From: Eleginops maclovinus
Taxonomy: Eukaryota > Chordata > Actinopteri > Perciformes > Eleginopidae
DNA length: 64,000 nucleotides
NCBI RefSeq assembly: GCF_036324505.1
Contig: NC_086350.1
Span: 26,704,257 to 26,768,256, forward strand
Direction: 5' to 3'
This document shows, piece after piece, positions 45,160 through 56,559 of this stretch (position 1 is its first letter; each line of letters starts with the position of its first letter). Both the position numbers and the translations under genes were made by a program. The notes beneath the pieces are model-generated. The model worked only from the letters and a program-made list of their open reading frames with translations. It was not told where the DNA came from and did no database searches.

Positions 45160-46561
45160 ATGGAGCGGCGTGTATTTAATATTTTGTGCAGCCTCCTTCA
45201 GGAGTACAGCTCTGAGTCTCCTCCTCTAATGCCTGATGAGGTTTGTGAACACATGGCACGGGATCTGAGATCATTCTTCCATACAGAATGTCTCCAGATC
45301 CTTCAGATTCCGAGGTTGACGCTTGTGGACTCTCCTCTTCAGCTCCTCCCACACATTTGCAATGGGATTTAGGTCGGGGGACTGTGATGGCCATGGCAAA
45401 GTATTTATTCTGTGGTCAGTAAACCATTTTTGAGTAGATTTTGAGGTGTGCTTCGGATTGTTGTCCTGCTGGAAGCTCCAACCATGGCCCATCTTAAGCT
45501 TCTGAGCAGAGGCTGTTAGGTTTTCATTTAATATCTGCTGGTATTTGATAGAGTCCATGATAGCATGTATCCTAACAAGATGTCCAGGGCCTTTGGAAGA
45601 AAAACACCCCCACAACATCAAAGCTCCATCACCATACTTCACAGTGGGTATGAGGTACTTTTCTGTATGGCTATCTTTCTGCCTACGCCAAACCCACCTT
45701 TGACGTTTGTTGTCAAAAAGCTCTATTTTGGGCTCATCTGACCATATAACCCTGTCCCATTCAAAGTCCCAGTTACGTTTGGCAAACTGTGGAAGCTTTC
45801 TTGAGTTTGTTGATAACTGAAAGCAATGTTTTTTTTCCTGGCAACCCTCCCAAACAACTTGTGGTGATGTAGGTGGCGTCTGATGGTCGTTTTGGAGACT
45901 TTCTGACCCCAAGACTCAACTGACTTCTGCAATTCTCCAGTTGTGATCCTTGGAGATACTTATGCCAGTCAAACCATCCTCCTCACGGTGTGTGGTGTCG
46001 ATGTACACACACGTCCAGGTTGATTCTTTACCTCTCCTGTTGCTTGATGCTTCTTACTTATTGCCCTGATAGTGGAAATGGGCATTTTCAACTGTTTCGA
46101 GATTTTCTTATATCCATTTCCTAATTTGTGCAGCTCAACAACTTTTTTTCACAGATCATCGCTGTGTTCTCTGGTCTTTCCCATAGTGAGGAATGACAAT
46201 GGGAATTTTGGCCTGTGTCACCTCATATTTATACCCCAGTGAAACGGGAAGTCATGGTTGACCTCTTAAGAGTTCCTAATCAAACAGGTGAACCTAACAA
46301 TGTAAGTTATGACTCGAAATATACTTCACTTAGATCTTAATCAAATTATTTTCTAGGGGTGCCAAAAATTGTGGCACACATGTTTTCGAGAGAAATATTT
46401 ATTCAAAGTCAACATTTAATTTTATTTTAATAATTTTACTTATTGTTAGATTTTAGTTCATATTTTGAATGAAATATTATGAGGAAAACAATAAAGACAG
46501 TTTTTGCATCTTGTTTTGCTTATTTTTACTAAAAGGGTGCCAATAATTCTGGAGGGAACTG
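45160..46561 (-). mobile_element. Tc1 transposon, left end missing
   Basis: The right terminus is CTGGAGGGAACTG (46549-46561) followed by TA, and inward AAAAGGGTGCCAATAATTCT, a common fish Tc1 inverted repeat. A second partial motif, GGGTGCCAAAAATTGTGGCA, at 46358 is the inner end of the repeat region. No matching terminus was found left of 45160, so the left inverted repeat is deleted or eroded. Confidence 0.8.
45170..46184 (-). pseudogene. Tc1-like transposase, inactive
   Basis: From an ATG at 46184 (MGKTREHSDDL then a stop) an HTH DNA-binding half with KKISKQLKMPISTIR is followed, after frameshift and stops near 45955-46000, by the DDE core at 45271-45912. The first two catalytic Asp are present (SDEPKIELF, QQDNNPKHTS). 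The third position in SPDLNPIANVW is Ala where Tc1 transposases have Glu (NPIEN), so the DD34E triad is broken. Two more stops interrupt the C-terminal end (about 45270 and 45220). It is a fossil copy. Confidence 0.9.
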
Positions 46562-46732
46562 TATGTGATATAGCAAGACAGCCTGACTATTATTTCCAAT
46601 CAAGGCAACACAAATATTGGTTGAAACTGGCTTTACTTTAATTGCTCTGTTGACTGTAATTTTCCTCTGTGGTATTTTATTTATTTGAGTATTTTAAGGT
46701 GATACTGAATGTTTTTCAAAGGTGCCCTGAAA

Positions 46733-46770
46733 AAATAGTGTATTGTTGTTATTACAACAATACACTATTT
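46733..46770. repeat. Perfect 17-bp hairpin
   Basis: The arms 46733-46749 and 46754-46770 are exact reverse complements (AAATAGTGTATTGTTGT) around the loop TATT. AT-rich and not followed by a T run, so not terminator-like. Possibly the end of a small transposon. Confidence 0.9.
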
Positions 46771-46798
46771 AGTTGTAATAACAGAGAAAGTCCATTTT

Positions 46799-47030
46799 TT
46801 CCAGAATAGTCATACTCTCACCAAAATCACACTGGTGTTTGCTGTTCCCCTGTAGTTCATGCACAAAAAAACATTTCACTCTGGGCTCCCCAGGTGGAAA
46901 TCTAAAGGGGGGATTCCATATCTGGCAGAGAAGGTATTTCTACTGCCGGATTTGGCACCTCCCTATAACTTTGTCCAGGATAGTCCTACAGTCACCAAAA
47001 TCACACTGGTGTTTGCTGTTTTACTAAATC
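46799..47030. repeat. Short direct repeats
   Basis: CACCAAAATCACACTGGTGT with flanking TTTGCTGTT occurs at about 46819 and again at about 46996, each preceded by a related CCAGAATAGTCATAC/CCAGGATAGTCCTAC phrase. The spacing is about 177 bp. Probably an internal duplication in a LINE remnant. No function is inferred. Confidence 0.7.
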
Positions 47031-47329
47031 AATACTCTGCTTTAGCTCTGATTGTCTGTAATCCTGATTTTGCTCAATCTTGCTCTGCTTCGGATTTTAA
47101 AATCTAGAAAATGTCTGGTATACTTCAAATTAAAGACCTCTTTCTAGATGGGACTCCTTTTCACAACTCAGGGCTGAATTCTTGAATCTTCCCCAAGCAC
47201 AATTGTTCTGATACCTACATATCAGGAGTTACATTCAATCCATACCAACATATAGGAGTGGTTTGAGCATAATCCAATGGGAAAATATACTATTAAAAGC
47301 TTCTTCCTCAAGAAAGTTATAAATTATAT

Positions 47330-47870
47330 TTATGATGAAATCTTTGTTTACAAACCTGCTATTAATATTAAAACAGCATGTCTTCCACATTGGGTCCCAT
47401 CTGGATGATGAGATGTGGCAAAACATTTTTTTGATTGCAAAGAAGATAACTTGTTCTAACAAATCCCATAAGACCCAATACAAGGTTATTCACAGACTGC
47501 ATGTTACCCCTGCTTTGGAAATAAATACGATCCAATGTGCTCTTCGTTATGCATAAAATGTTAAATTAGCTGGGGCACTTACAGTCATCTCATGTGGTCA
47601 TGCTCTAAAATTGTGTCTTTTGGGGAGTCAGTGCAAACTGAGATCAGAAAAGTGTTTGACATAGATATACCTTTTAACCCATACAACTTTGTCCTTGGAT
47701 CAGATTTAAATGACGACCACTGATGTCAGTCTTGTCATTGGAGTGGTTGTCACACGTGCTGCGAGGAACTCTGGATGAGTTTGTTAGAGACTGGTCCCCA
47801 ATTGCACCTTACATGAAGGAAGAATGGTCAAGTGTTATAACTCTGGGCATACATTTAACATAAGTACCCA
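47330..47870 (+). pseudogene. L1-type LINE ORF2 3' fragment
   Basis: Plus-strand reading in broken frames gives DDEMWQNIFLIAKKITCSNK, then YKVIHRLHVTP, CSSLCIKCK and SHLMWSC, and later FDIDIPFNPYNFVLG. This is the C-terminal Cys/His region typical of fish L1 ORF2. Stops and frameshifts occur at about 47555, 47720 and later. Confidence 0.65.
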
Positions 47871-48609
47871 CACATGAGTGAGTACTAGGTTGCTACTGCT
47901 GCTGTTTGTTTGTAAAAAAAAAACTGATGATGCCTGAATTCCATTGAGCTAGATATAGTTTCAGGGTATATCCCACTTTTGATGCTCTGAGTTTTGCTTT
48001 TACACTTATTCTTTTGTTCCACTTAAGCATTCTGTTAGACATGCACACAGATCCAGGATCAGCTGTGTCTCTCTACATGTGGGTGTGATGGGAGAGCCTC
48101 TGAAGCCTTCCTCACAGCACTCCCACAGCTCTTCAGAAGCACACAGGTGTGACTCATCACACTAACGATGGCTCTACTCTACTCAGGAGAAGCTAAATGG
48201 AATTCAGCCATCATTAACTTCATTATTTACACCTGGGCTTCTCACACTGTGACCAGTCTGAATTGTTTCTGTTAAAAACAGCTTTTTGTGTGATAGTTTC
48301 AAAATGGAAAAGATTTAAATGAAATCTTCACTGTGATCACAAATGTAAAAAGTGGATTGATGTGACCCTGGACTGTGGATTTTAGTCAGATTGACACATG
48401 GTGATTCATGTCAATGCTGGCTTTGTTGCTCAGTAATGATCATACTGCCTATTATGTCCTAACTAATAGGTGTCCAGAAGTTAAAAACACTAACAATAAT
48501 AATTCAGTTCAAGCTTCTCCTTTTTCCCTCACTCTTTTTTTTAAAAACAGTTATCATGACTTTAAGTTAATGAAACTGGGAATATTGACATGTGTTGAGA
48601 GCTGAAACA

Positions 48610-49030
48610 TCAAGCGTCTACATTTACTTGAGTACTGAATTAAAGCACACATTTGAGATACTTGTACTCTACCAGAGTATGTTAATTTTATACTACTTTA
48701 CACTGTACTGGTTTTGGAAGCAAATGTTGTACTTTTTACTCCATTAAATTTATTTAACAGATTTACTCACTAGTTACTTTATCAATTCAGATTTTGACAA
48801 ACAATACTTGGGAAAGACTTAAATGATCCAACATAATATTCAAGTAACTAAAACCATGAGTGGGTTAACAGCAAATTAATTAGAATAAAACTAAATGTGT
48901 TAACAAATATTTCACTGTTCCAGCTTTTGAAAAGTGAAGATTTGCTGTATTAGCTTTTTATTATTGGATATTTTTACAATGTGGTATTAGTAGATTTAAT
49001 GAAAAGTCTGAACACTTTTTCCAGCACTGG
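48610..49030. repeat. TACTTTTACTCAAGTAC-family repeat
   Basis: TACATTTACTTGAGTACTGA and CACACATTTGAGATACTTGT begin the copy; it ends near CTGAACACTTTTTCCAGCAC. Diverged, non-coding. Confidence 0.65.
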
Positions 49031-49132
49031 AAGCATCAACATGTTACATTATACATACAGACAACAGTAACAACAGTCTTTGAGTAAAAGGAAAAACCGC
49101 AAACAACAAAATGATATTTGCTAAACGTTTAT

Positions 49133-49461
49133 TTAATTGTTCAAGATGTCATTTAAAGTCACATTTCCTTCTTGATTCCTGAGCACAGATGTAGAGGTGG
49201 TGACAGCGTCCGGTGTGTGTGAATAGCTTCCCGATCCCACCAGCACAGAAGAAGCAGAAGATGTAACAACGTCTTCTGTGCTGGTTGGGCTGGGGAGCTC
49301 CTCGTCCTCTCGGCTGGTGGGTGGAGGGGCATGGAGGTCCTTTCTGAACTCACAGGGTCTGGGACTAACTACTGAGAGCGCTCTGCTGTGGTGCTGCGTC
49401 GTTCTGGGATCCTCGGTTGGTTCCACTCTCAGCTGCCATAAACACCAAGAGGAGTCCTGCC
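49133..49461 (-). CDS. Candidate terminal exon, unknown protein
   Basis: A good acceptor (TGTGTCACAG) precedes an open segment of about 109 codons (QDSSWCLWQLRVEP ... NVTLNDILNN) whose TAA stop overlaps an AATAAA signal. It is Ser/Thr/Pro-rich with no domain recognised. It lies about 1.2 kb downstream of the acidic-protein gene on the same strand and might be its 3' end, but the phases of the intervening candidate exon (49595-49753) do not link the two in frame. Confidence 0.3.
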
Positions 49462-49594
49462 CTGTGACACAGAAACACAAACAGTCAATACTTTAAACTC
49501 AAATGTACAACCTCTGAACTGCTGCCAGCTGTTAAATGTAACCTGCAATGATGGAAAATATAATACATTCAATCCTTTTGAGGTGATCACTTAC

Positions 49595-49753
49595 TTAGTT
49601 CTCTAAGAAAAAGGCGACCCCTGCTCTTCATCAGTAGTCGTCCTTCCTTCTCGTCTGGTCCGCAGGAAACTCATCTTCTTCATCATGAGTAATCCTCCTG
49701 GATGTTGCTTCCCGGGTGGAGGTTGATGCCGGATCTAATGTCATGCTGGAGAA
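49595..49753 (-). CDS. Candidate exon between the acidic gene and the 49133 exon
   Basis: It is bounded by TTTTTTAACAG at the right and a perfect donor GTAAGT at the left. If joined in phase 0 it encodes STREATSRRITHDEEDEFPA and ends at a TGA 35 codons or so in, so it could be an alternative C-terminus followed by 3' UTR exons. Evidence is only splice sites and composition. Confidence 0.3.
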
Positions 49754-50044
49754 CTGTTAAAAAACCTGAAAGAGACTTGGAGACTTTTCCTAACATTAGT
49801 AATCACCGCTTCAACACTGTATGTGTAGTAAAGGTATTCATTATCTCCTCCAATGCATTCACTATTGACTTACCTTAGTCTTGTTTAACCATCTATACTT
49901 TAAAAAGAAAAACACATAAGAAAACAACCACATAACGTACCTCCGGTCTCAGCATCGACTGTTTCAAATGTTATCCAAAACAAAAAGCAATACTAAAATG
50001 AGCCTTATATGTTGCTTAAACGCCCCGGCCCAAGATTCAGCCAA

Positions 50045-50480
50045 CCCAGCAAGACGTGTTTGAAGCTGTGTGGGGCTTCATCAGTCCTGCCAGACGCAAA
50101 GGTTTTCAAATCCTGCAGAACTGTCCGTCTCAATACGGGTTTCTGTCCTCAGGGGGCCTGTGCTCCTCCAGACAGTACTTCTTGTCCATGGGGTGCCAGA
50201 CTGCAGAGGTGGAGAGTGCTGGGTCCCTGCAGTCCTCTTGGTGGAAAACACAAGGCCTGAAGTTGACTGAGCGGACACTTCGGACCTTGGAGGGGCTGAG
50301 GGACCTTTTTCAGGACATTCCAGTTGCGGTGCAGAAGCCTCCAGAGGGCAACACCAAAAGAGAAGGAGCAAGGATGTCAGGGGGAAAGCTGGGAGAGAAA
50401 AATTCCTGCGCCATGTCTGCCAAACACTTGCGGGTGGGGACAGCTGGTGTGAGCACCAGCCAACAACAAATATTATCCAA
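50045..50480 (-). pseudogene. Decayed tandem copy of part of the acidic-protein gene
   Basis: The segment parallels 50560-51010 in the same orientation. It shares TGCCCTCTGGAGGCTTCTGC-like text, a Thr-Ser-Gly plus FSTKRT reading, and a 3' end with the same CTCAGTCCGAGT/CTCAATACGGGT neighbourhood. The donor seen at 51019 in the intact gene is changed here to GCAAGTG. Frames are broken. Probably a local duplication that lost function. Confidence 0.6.
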
Positions 50481-50617
50481 AAGAAAACACAATACTAACA
50501 AAAGAGTTACATATTAATAAAAAGCCCTGGTGCAAGATCTGATCCATTGCCAATCCACCAAGATGCGTGGGTCCTGCCAGACGCAAAGGATTTCAAATCC
50601 TGCAGCAACTGTCCGTC

Positions 50618-51397
50618 TCAGTCCGAGTCGCTGTCCTCAGCGGGCCTTTGTTCCTCCAGGCGGCATTTCTTGTCCATGGGGGGCCCGAGGCCTGAGGTGG
50701 AGGGTGCCTCATCGCTGGAGTCCTCTTCCCTGGTCCTCTTGGTGGAGAAGCCGAGGCCTGATGGAGCGGACTCTTCTGACCTTGGAGGGGGTGAGGGTGG
50801 AGCTTCTTCAGGAAGTTGTACTCGCCACTCAACGGGTAGGGGGAGCTGACAGAGAGTGGGCACTATGGGGCGGCAGAGGCCTGAGGTGGAGGGTGCCGAA
50901 TCCCTGGAGTGTTCTTCAGGATTTTCCACTTGCAGCGCAGAAGCCTCCAGAGGGGCAACACCACGAGGGCAGGGAAGTCCAGGGGGGGAATTCAGACGAA
51001 ATGTCAGCCAAAAACTTACCTGCGGAAGACGCTGGAAGAGAGGGGAGAGACGTCCCATGTCCGCATCACCTTCCTCTTCAGTGTCCTCTTCCTCCTCTTG
51101 GTCCTCTTCCTCCTCTTCGTCTTCTTCCTCAGAGGACAAGGACCCGTATCCAGAATCTTCGGATGTCCAATCTTCCTCCTCATCCTCTTCATCCTCCTCC
51201 TCTTCTTCTTCATCCTCTCCCTCCTCCTCTTCCTCATCCTCTTCCTCCTCCTCTTCGATCAGTCGATGACCACAACCTGCAACAACAACAGCAACCTCAC
51301 CTTCATCCTCGACAGCGTTCCTGACCTCACCTACCTCTTCCTCATCAGGAGCGTTGTAGGCAGGGACATTACCTTCAGCTCCTGCAGGACGCTCCAT
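50618..51397 (-). CDS. Acidic, Glu-rich protein of unknown function
   Basis: Two exons are proposed: 51020-51397 (ATG at 51397, phase-0 end at CTTCCGCAG then GTAAGT) and 50618-50845 (acceptor CTGTCAG), giving 201 residues. If the 174-bp intron is kept, the frame stays open and the product is 259 residues. Residues 50-115 are almost all Glu/Asp with one interruption, DWTSEDSGYGSLSSEEE, a likely Ser-phosphorylation cluster. The C-terminal part has STKRTREEDSSDEAPSTSG, then KKCRLEEQ, and ends EDSDSD. No enzymatic domain was seen. I do not recognise the gene. A partial decayed copy lies just downstream. Confidence 0.5.
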   Translation of the reverse strand: MERPAGAEGNVPAYNAPDEEEVGEVRNAVEDEGEVAVVVAGCGHRLIEEEEEEDEEEEEGEDEEEEEEDEEDEEEDWTSEDSGYGSLSSEEEDEEEEEDQEEEEDTEEEGDADMGRLSPLFQRLPQVSFWLTFRLNSPPGLPCPRGVAPLEASALQVENPEEHSRDSAPSTSGLCRPIVPTLCQLPLPVEWRVQLPEEAPPSPPPRSEESAPSGLGFSTKRTREEDSSDEAPSTSGLGPPMDKKCRLEEQRPAEDSDSD

Positions 51398-54080
51398 GAT
51401 GAAGCTCTCAGAGCCTGGGGGGGGGGATTCACAATGTAAGGATTTCTAGTGACAGGTAATATTATGGCTTATTTAGCAATAATGAAAGTTGAAATAATCA
51501 TTTTAAAAAAGCACATCTATATCCTAACTATGACTTTAATCCACAAGCTGACAGGAGAGCCTGCTGAAGCATGAATGTGGTTAGAATATCACTGTGGAAC
51601 TGTTCAGATCTTACACTGCACTGTACCTTTTATTTATGTATGTTTACCTGTGTTATTCATCTTTAATATTTAATGTATTCATCTTTGCTTTTTATTTCTG
51701 GTTTTAAATGCCATTTACAATAAGTTTCCGCTGCACTATTTCTTAATGCTCTTACTGTCTTTCATGTTTGTAAAGCACTTTGAATTGCCTTGTGTTGAAA
51801 GGAGCTGTATAAATAAACTTGCCCTGCCTTAAATGATATTATTTTTCTGATTAACATCCATAACAATTAGAGGATAATTATGATGTTTGTTAATTGCAAT
51901 ATTATTTTCGTTATTTATAACATCTCCAAAATGTTTTATAATAAAGCAGAATAAATCATTGCACATAAACAGCGCTCTATAACTGCAGGGGAAGCTTGCT
52001 ATGCGCATTTTACGCACGGCTTTACACACAGCAGCAAAGCCTTCTTTAGACCAAAACGCGACATTACAAAATGTGCAGAAAGAAACATAAACGCTGAGTG
52101 TGGAGAATGCAACTACAAGACCCGCATCCGGAGAAGAAAATGGTCTTTACTGGACAAACTATTGGTTACATTAAGCAGCGTCATTTCATTTAGTATTCAT
52201 TCATACTTAATGTGCAGAGTGCATATTACAGTCCTTTAATCTAAAATGACCACAGTAATTTGCAGGGTGTAGTTTATTAATCATTATTCTCCTGGTTTAT
52301 AAGTGTGTCCTCTTGGACTCGCACATACGTCTCTTCCCTCAAACACTAAACGAGCAAAGCGCATTTCAATATTTACTGTTAAAAGAAAGTAAATTTAATG
52401 TGATACTTCAGAAGGAGAAGCCATTTCTACAATGAATAAAGCTTCAGAACAAACAGCTCAGGGAGGCAGCCGCACAGAAGAACGTGCCCTGCAGGGAATT
52501 GTGCGTCGTTGCCATGGAGCGTAAATTGGTCATATTTTTAGCATTTTATGAAATTAGGCCCAATCGCCATTTTGTTTTTGCAATTTTTTGGAAGTTTTTC
52601 GACGATATCTCGTATTTAAATCAGATAAACAGTGTTTTCAAATCACTACACTCTTTATAGATACATTCCACAACTCTAGCGCCAAAAAAAAGTCAGTCTC
52701 ATCCACAAATATTAATTTTACACGGAAAAAACGTGAGTCAGTTTCTGATTTCCCCAAATCTGATTTTGAGCAAAAGAAATGCCAACATTCTATGAACTTT
52801 TCACCTTTAAACTAACAAAATCTCACTAATTTCCACACAGAAACAGCTTTGTATGATTTCAAGGGGATAAATGAACAATTAAAAGGATAAAAAAACAGAT
52901 TTTAAAACTTTAAAAAAAAAAAGTTTTACTTTGAGTGTAGTTTTGCAACAAGGCCGATGGCCAGTGGCAGGTGCTGCTCCTCCTTTGGGGGGCCGGGGGT
53001 CTTGTTCAGCCTCTCCGGGTTTCCACAGCAGATCAGGGATGCAGTAGTTTTGTTTTTCAGAAGTTTTGTTTTCCAACAGGTTGAATCTCAAAGAGTTTTC
53101 AATTCACAGGTGAGTTTTGCAAAAGGTGTGCTCTGGTCAGAGTCCAAGTGCAAAGTGAGCTCAGAACGGTCAGCACCTCTACCTGCAGCCCCAAAGTTCT
53201 GTTTCCATGACACTGACGCACGGACGTGACCAAGGGAGGCCTTTTATCAAGTCTCATATTTGTTCATATATTTTGAGTTTGATTAAAGACTACTAGGATT
53301 TATTTTTTCCTTTATGCATGTGCAGCAGTTTCTTTCGTTGTTATAGTACAGCAACATACATCCCGTGTTTTATTCGGGGTGCAACCTCTATTCCGACATC
53401 CCCCTATGACATGCCCCAATTCCGACATACCCCTATTCCGACATGCCCCTATTATGACACAATTTTAGTATCGCCATTCCGACAGTCTACCCAGGCGCGT
53501 CGGGGCATCGTCTTTCTTTCATTTTTGTTTGTGTGTCTTTTTAACGTATACTTTTTTTTTAACATATTCAGTTTTTTTGTAGAATATATTATAGCCTATT
53601 GTTGTAATGCATGCACTGACTGGTTGGCACTCAATTTCGTTGTTGTCCGATCGCCCTGCATCCGATCTGCAAGGGAGTCGCAGTTAATGGTATAGGTTCA
53701 CTATGGTTATATGCTGTTTGACTTAGATAACTTCAACGTTTTTTCAAAGGCTACTAGGATTTCTGTTTCCCATGTTTGCATGTGCAGCTGTTTCCCTTAT
53801 ATTATAAAACACCAGACCAGCATATATACTCCGAGTTTTATTTTCTCTCATCAGGATAACTTTCTCCTTTTGTGTGTTTCCGTCGCTTTCCTTAAAATGA
53901 CAAATATAACGCAATATATAATATCTAATAGGATAAGGAACAACAGCTTACGTGAAACAGTTCATCATTGTAAGGATGCAAATTCTTCGTATAAAGTTGT
54001 AAACAACTATGCTTGAAATGTTCACAGTTACGCCACATCAGACCCTGCGACAGACCTAAATCCATATGCACATCAGTTTA
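51398..54080. other. No gene recognised; short tandem repeat and X-box-like site
   Basis: The interval may contain 5' UTR or promoter of the acidic gene at its left end. GTTGCCATGGAGC at 52508-52520 resembles an RFX X-box in one half. A 16-bp tandem repeat lies at 53390-53457. The open frames here have no recognisable domain. Confidence 0.45.
53390..53457. repeat. Short tandem repeat, about 4 units of 16 bp
   Basis: The unit ATTCCGACATGCCCCT appears in four variants in a row, with one unit shortened by three bases. A further ATTCCGACA lies at about 53476. Not associated with any recognised element. Confidence 0.8.
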
Positions 54081-54089
54081 TTGCTGAGG

Positions 54090-54400
54090 TGGAGTAGGTA
54101 CACAGATCTTGTACCTGAGTAAAAGTAAAAGTACTCTGATCTTGTACTTGGGTAAAAGTAGAAGTACTCAGATCTTGTACTTGAGTAAAAGTAGAAGTAC
54201 CAGAGTGTAGTAATACTCTGTCACAGTAAAAGTCCTGCATTCAAAATGTTCCTCCAGTAAAAGTAGAAAGTACTCTCATCTAAATGAACTTAAAGTAGCG
54301 ACAGTAAAAGTAGTCATTGTTTGATTGGTCCATTTCAGAATAATATCTCTGATATGTTTTATAATTATTGATCATTAAAGTGTTCTCAGAGCTGGTAAAG
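54090..54400. repeat. TACTTTTACTCAAGTAC-family repeat, reverse orientation
   Basis: GATCTTGTACTTGAGTAAAA and GTCATTGTTTGATTGGTCCA make this the reverse complement of the copies at 2400 and 7545. Non-coding. Confidence 0.75.
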
Positions 54401-54853
54401 GTGCAGCTAGTTTTGGTCAGATATTCTCATATCTGTTGTCTAAAATAATACATTTAAAACATTTAAAAAAGATGAATGAATATTTATTTTCTCTTGATTT
54501 TATTTGCATTGCATGTGATGCAAAGTAGTAATCAGATTACATTACTTTTATATTTCGATACTCAAATTAGGTTACTGATTTATTTTCTTCTTCTGCTTTA
54601 CACACATTTTGCAATCCAAAATGGCACTTTTTAAATGCACTGAACACGGTTCCCTGCATAAGACACAACAATCTGACACAAAGTCACATGTTTGCCGTAT
54701 CAAAACACTGCCATTCAAAATAACACTTCCTGAGCTAATTGGCCAAAAGATGTGCCACCTGGCCAAACACCTCAATGCTTAATTGTGAGCACTTCAATCA
54801 GGAAATAAGCACTATAAAAGCACCACAGGTGAGCATCTTTGTTTTACAACAAC

Positions 54854-56257
54854 AATGGAAAACGTCGCAGAGAGAGGAAGAGGAAGGGGGAGAATGAGAG
54901 GAGGAGGAAGAGTGAGAGGTAGGGGTAGAGCTGGTAGAGGAGCTCATGGCCAAAGACAACAACTTTCAAATGAAATCAAAGCAACCTGAGTTGATCATGT
55001 CATCAACCATGGGCTGACAATGCAAGAGGCTTGACAGAGTGCAGCCCAACTTGAGCTGTTTTACTGTCGCCTCTGTCATCCGGACATTTAGACTGGAGCA
55101 CAGGTATGCAACCAACATTTCTTTCACACTTTGTAGTACACGCCATTTCATAGTGTATCAGTTGGGTGACACCTGTTTACTTCATGAATGGCTGATGTCA
55201 TACACTTGCTGTACACATTTCCTGTATCATTTACTCTACTGTGGGGGAAATATCTTCAGGCTGCAGTGCCCTATGCTATTGTAAACTTGGTTTTGGAAAG
55301 TAATGAAATCAGATTACTGTAAGAGATATTCAAAGTCACATCATCCAAGACAACACCGTATTCAACAACAAGTCAGTTTGTCCACATTGGCTCGCGTTCT
55401 CGAGCGAAACCAAATCAGTATGAAACAACTTTATAAGGTGCCTTTTGAGAGAAACTCTCAAAGAAACAAAGAGCTCAGAAGAGCATATGTGGATGTGAGT
55501 ACAATATTGACTACAGTACACTACATGCAACATGGTTTCCCAGTGTACTGATAACACCAAGTTGACTGATTTTTGTTCTTTGTTTCTAGGGAGTTCTGGA
55601 AATGGATGCTCATGCAATCCCGCATGAGTTCATCTTTGTAGATGAGGCTGGGTTCAACTTAGCAAAGACCAGAAGAAGGGGAAGGAACGTCATTGGCCAC
55701 AGAGCCATTATAGATGTTCCTGGCCAACGTGGTGGGAACATCACAATGTGCACTGCCATCTCCAATACGCATGCTGTCCTCCACCGTCATGCCAACCTTG
55801 GACCATACAACACAGCCCATTGTCTCACATTTCTGGACAGACTCCACAATATTCTCATACCACCAGAGCGTATGAATGATGCAAAGCATCGAAGAAACAG
55901 GTATGTTATAGTATGGGACAACGTGAGCTTTCATCCTGCAGCCCCAGTCCAAACCTGGTTTGCTGACCACCCACCATTTGTCGTGCAATACCTCCCACCA
56001 TACTCACAATTTTTGAACCCCATAGAAGAGTTCTTTTCAGCATGGCGGTGGAAGGTTTACGACCGGCAGCCCTTTGTGCGCATGCCTCTTTTGCAGGCTA
56101 TGGAAGAGGCATGTGATGAAATTGATGTGGGTGCGATTCAGGGATGGATAAGGCACTCAAGGCGCTTCTTCTCTCGATGTCTGTCAAGGGAAGATATTGC
56201 CTGTGATGTGGACGAGGCGTTGTGGCCAGATCCAGATATGTGGCAAGATGCTGCCTA
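54854..56257 (+). pseudogene. IS630/Tc1-superfamily transposase, three-exon, decayed
   Basis: Exon 1 (54854-55102) begins MENVAERGRGRGRMRGGG and continues to a paired-like DNA-binding region, with two premature stops and a frameshift before a donor CACAG then GTATGC. Exon 2 (about 55320-55495) has TLARVLERNQISMKQLYKVP, is frameshifted near 55370 and lacks its start. Exon 3 (55590-56257, acceptor TTTCTAG) is intact and holds the DDE core: Asp in FVDEAGFNLAKTRRRG, Asp in VIWDNVSFHPA, and Glu in FLNPIEEFFSAWRWKVYD. I count 35 residues between the second Asp and the Glu (DD35E). The family occurs in many fish. The flanking 54590-54850 is typical 5' sequence of this family. Confidence 0.8.
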
Positions 56258-56559
56258 ATTACAGTATTTTTCTCGCCTCTTTTTTCATATATTTTTTTTC
56301 TGCACATTTTTTCTGTAATTTTCTTTTTCAGTTTACTGTTTTTTGTTAGCATATTTTTGTTCACTCCAATGTATCTGCTTTTCATATTTTGCATTGACTT
56401 TTTTGTTGAAACATAAAAAATAACAGCAGCATGTGTGTGTATCTACAAATATTTCTGTGCATGTGAACAATCTGAAGAATTTTCAACAATTTGAACTATT
56501 TTAGTATTATGGCAAAGCTTACTAAAGAGGTTAGTGCTTTACATTTTGCCCAACAGGGT

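Noticed and set aside
51279..51300. A 22-bp intron in the acidic gene (GTTGCTG to TTGCAG)
   Set aside because: Far too short for a vertebrate intron, and the frame is open across it.
50856..51439. Plus-strand Ser-rich and Leu/Phe-rich frames
   Set aside because: They mirror the Glu/Asp codon runs of the minus-strand acidic gene; low complexity only.
52508..52520. RFX X-box-like GTTGCCATGGAGC as a promoter element
   Set aside because: Only one half fits well and no gene start was recognised nearby.
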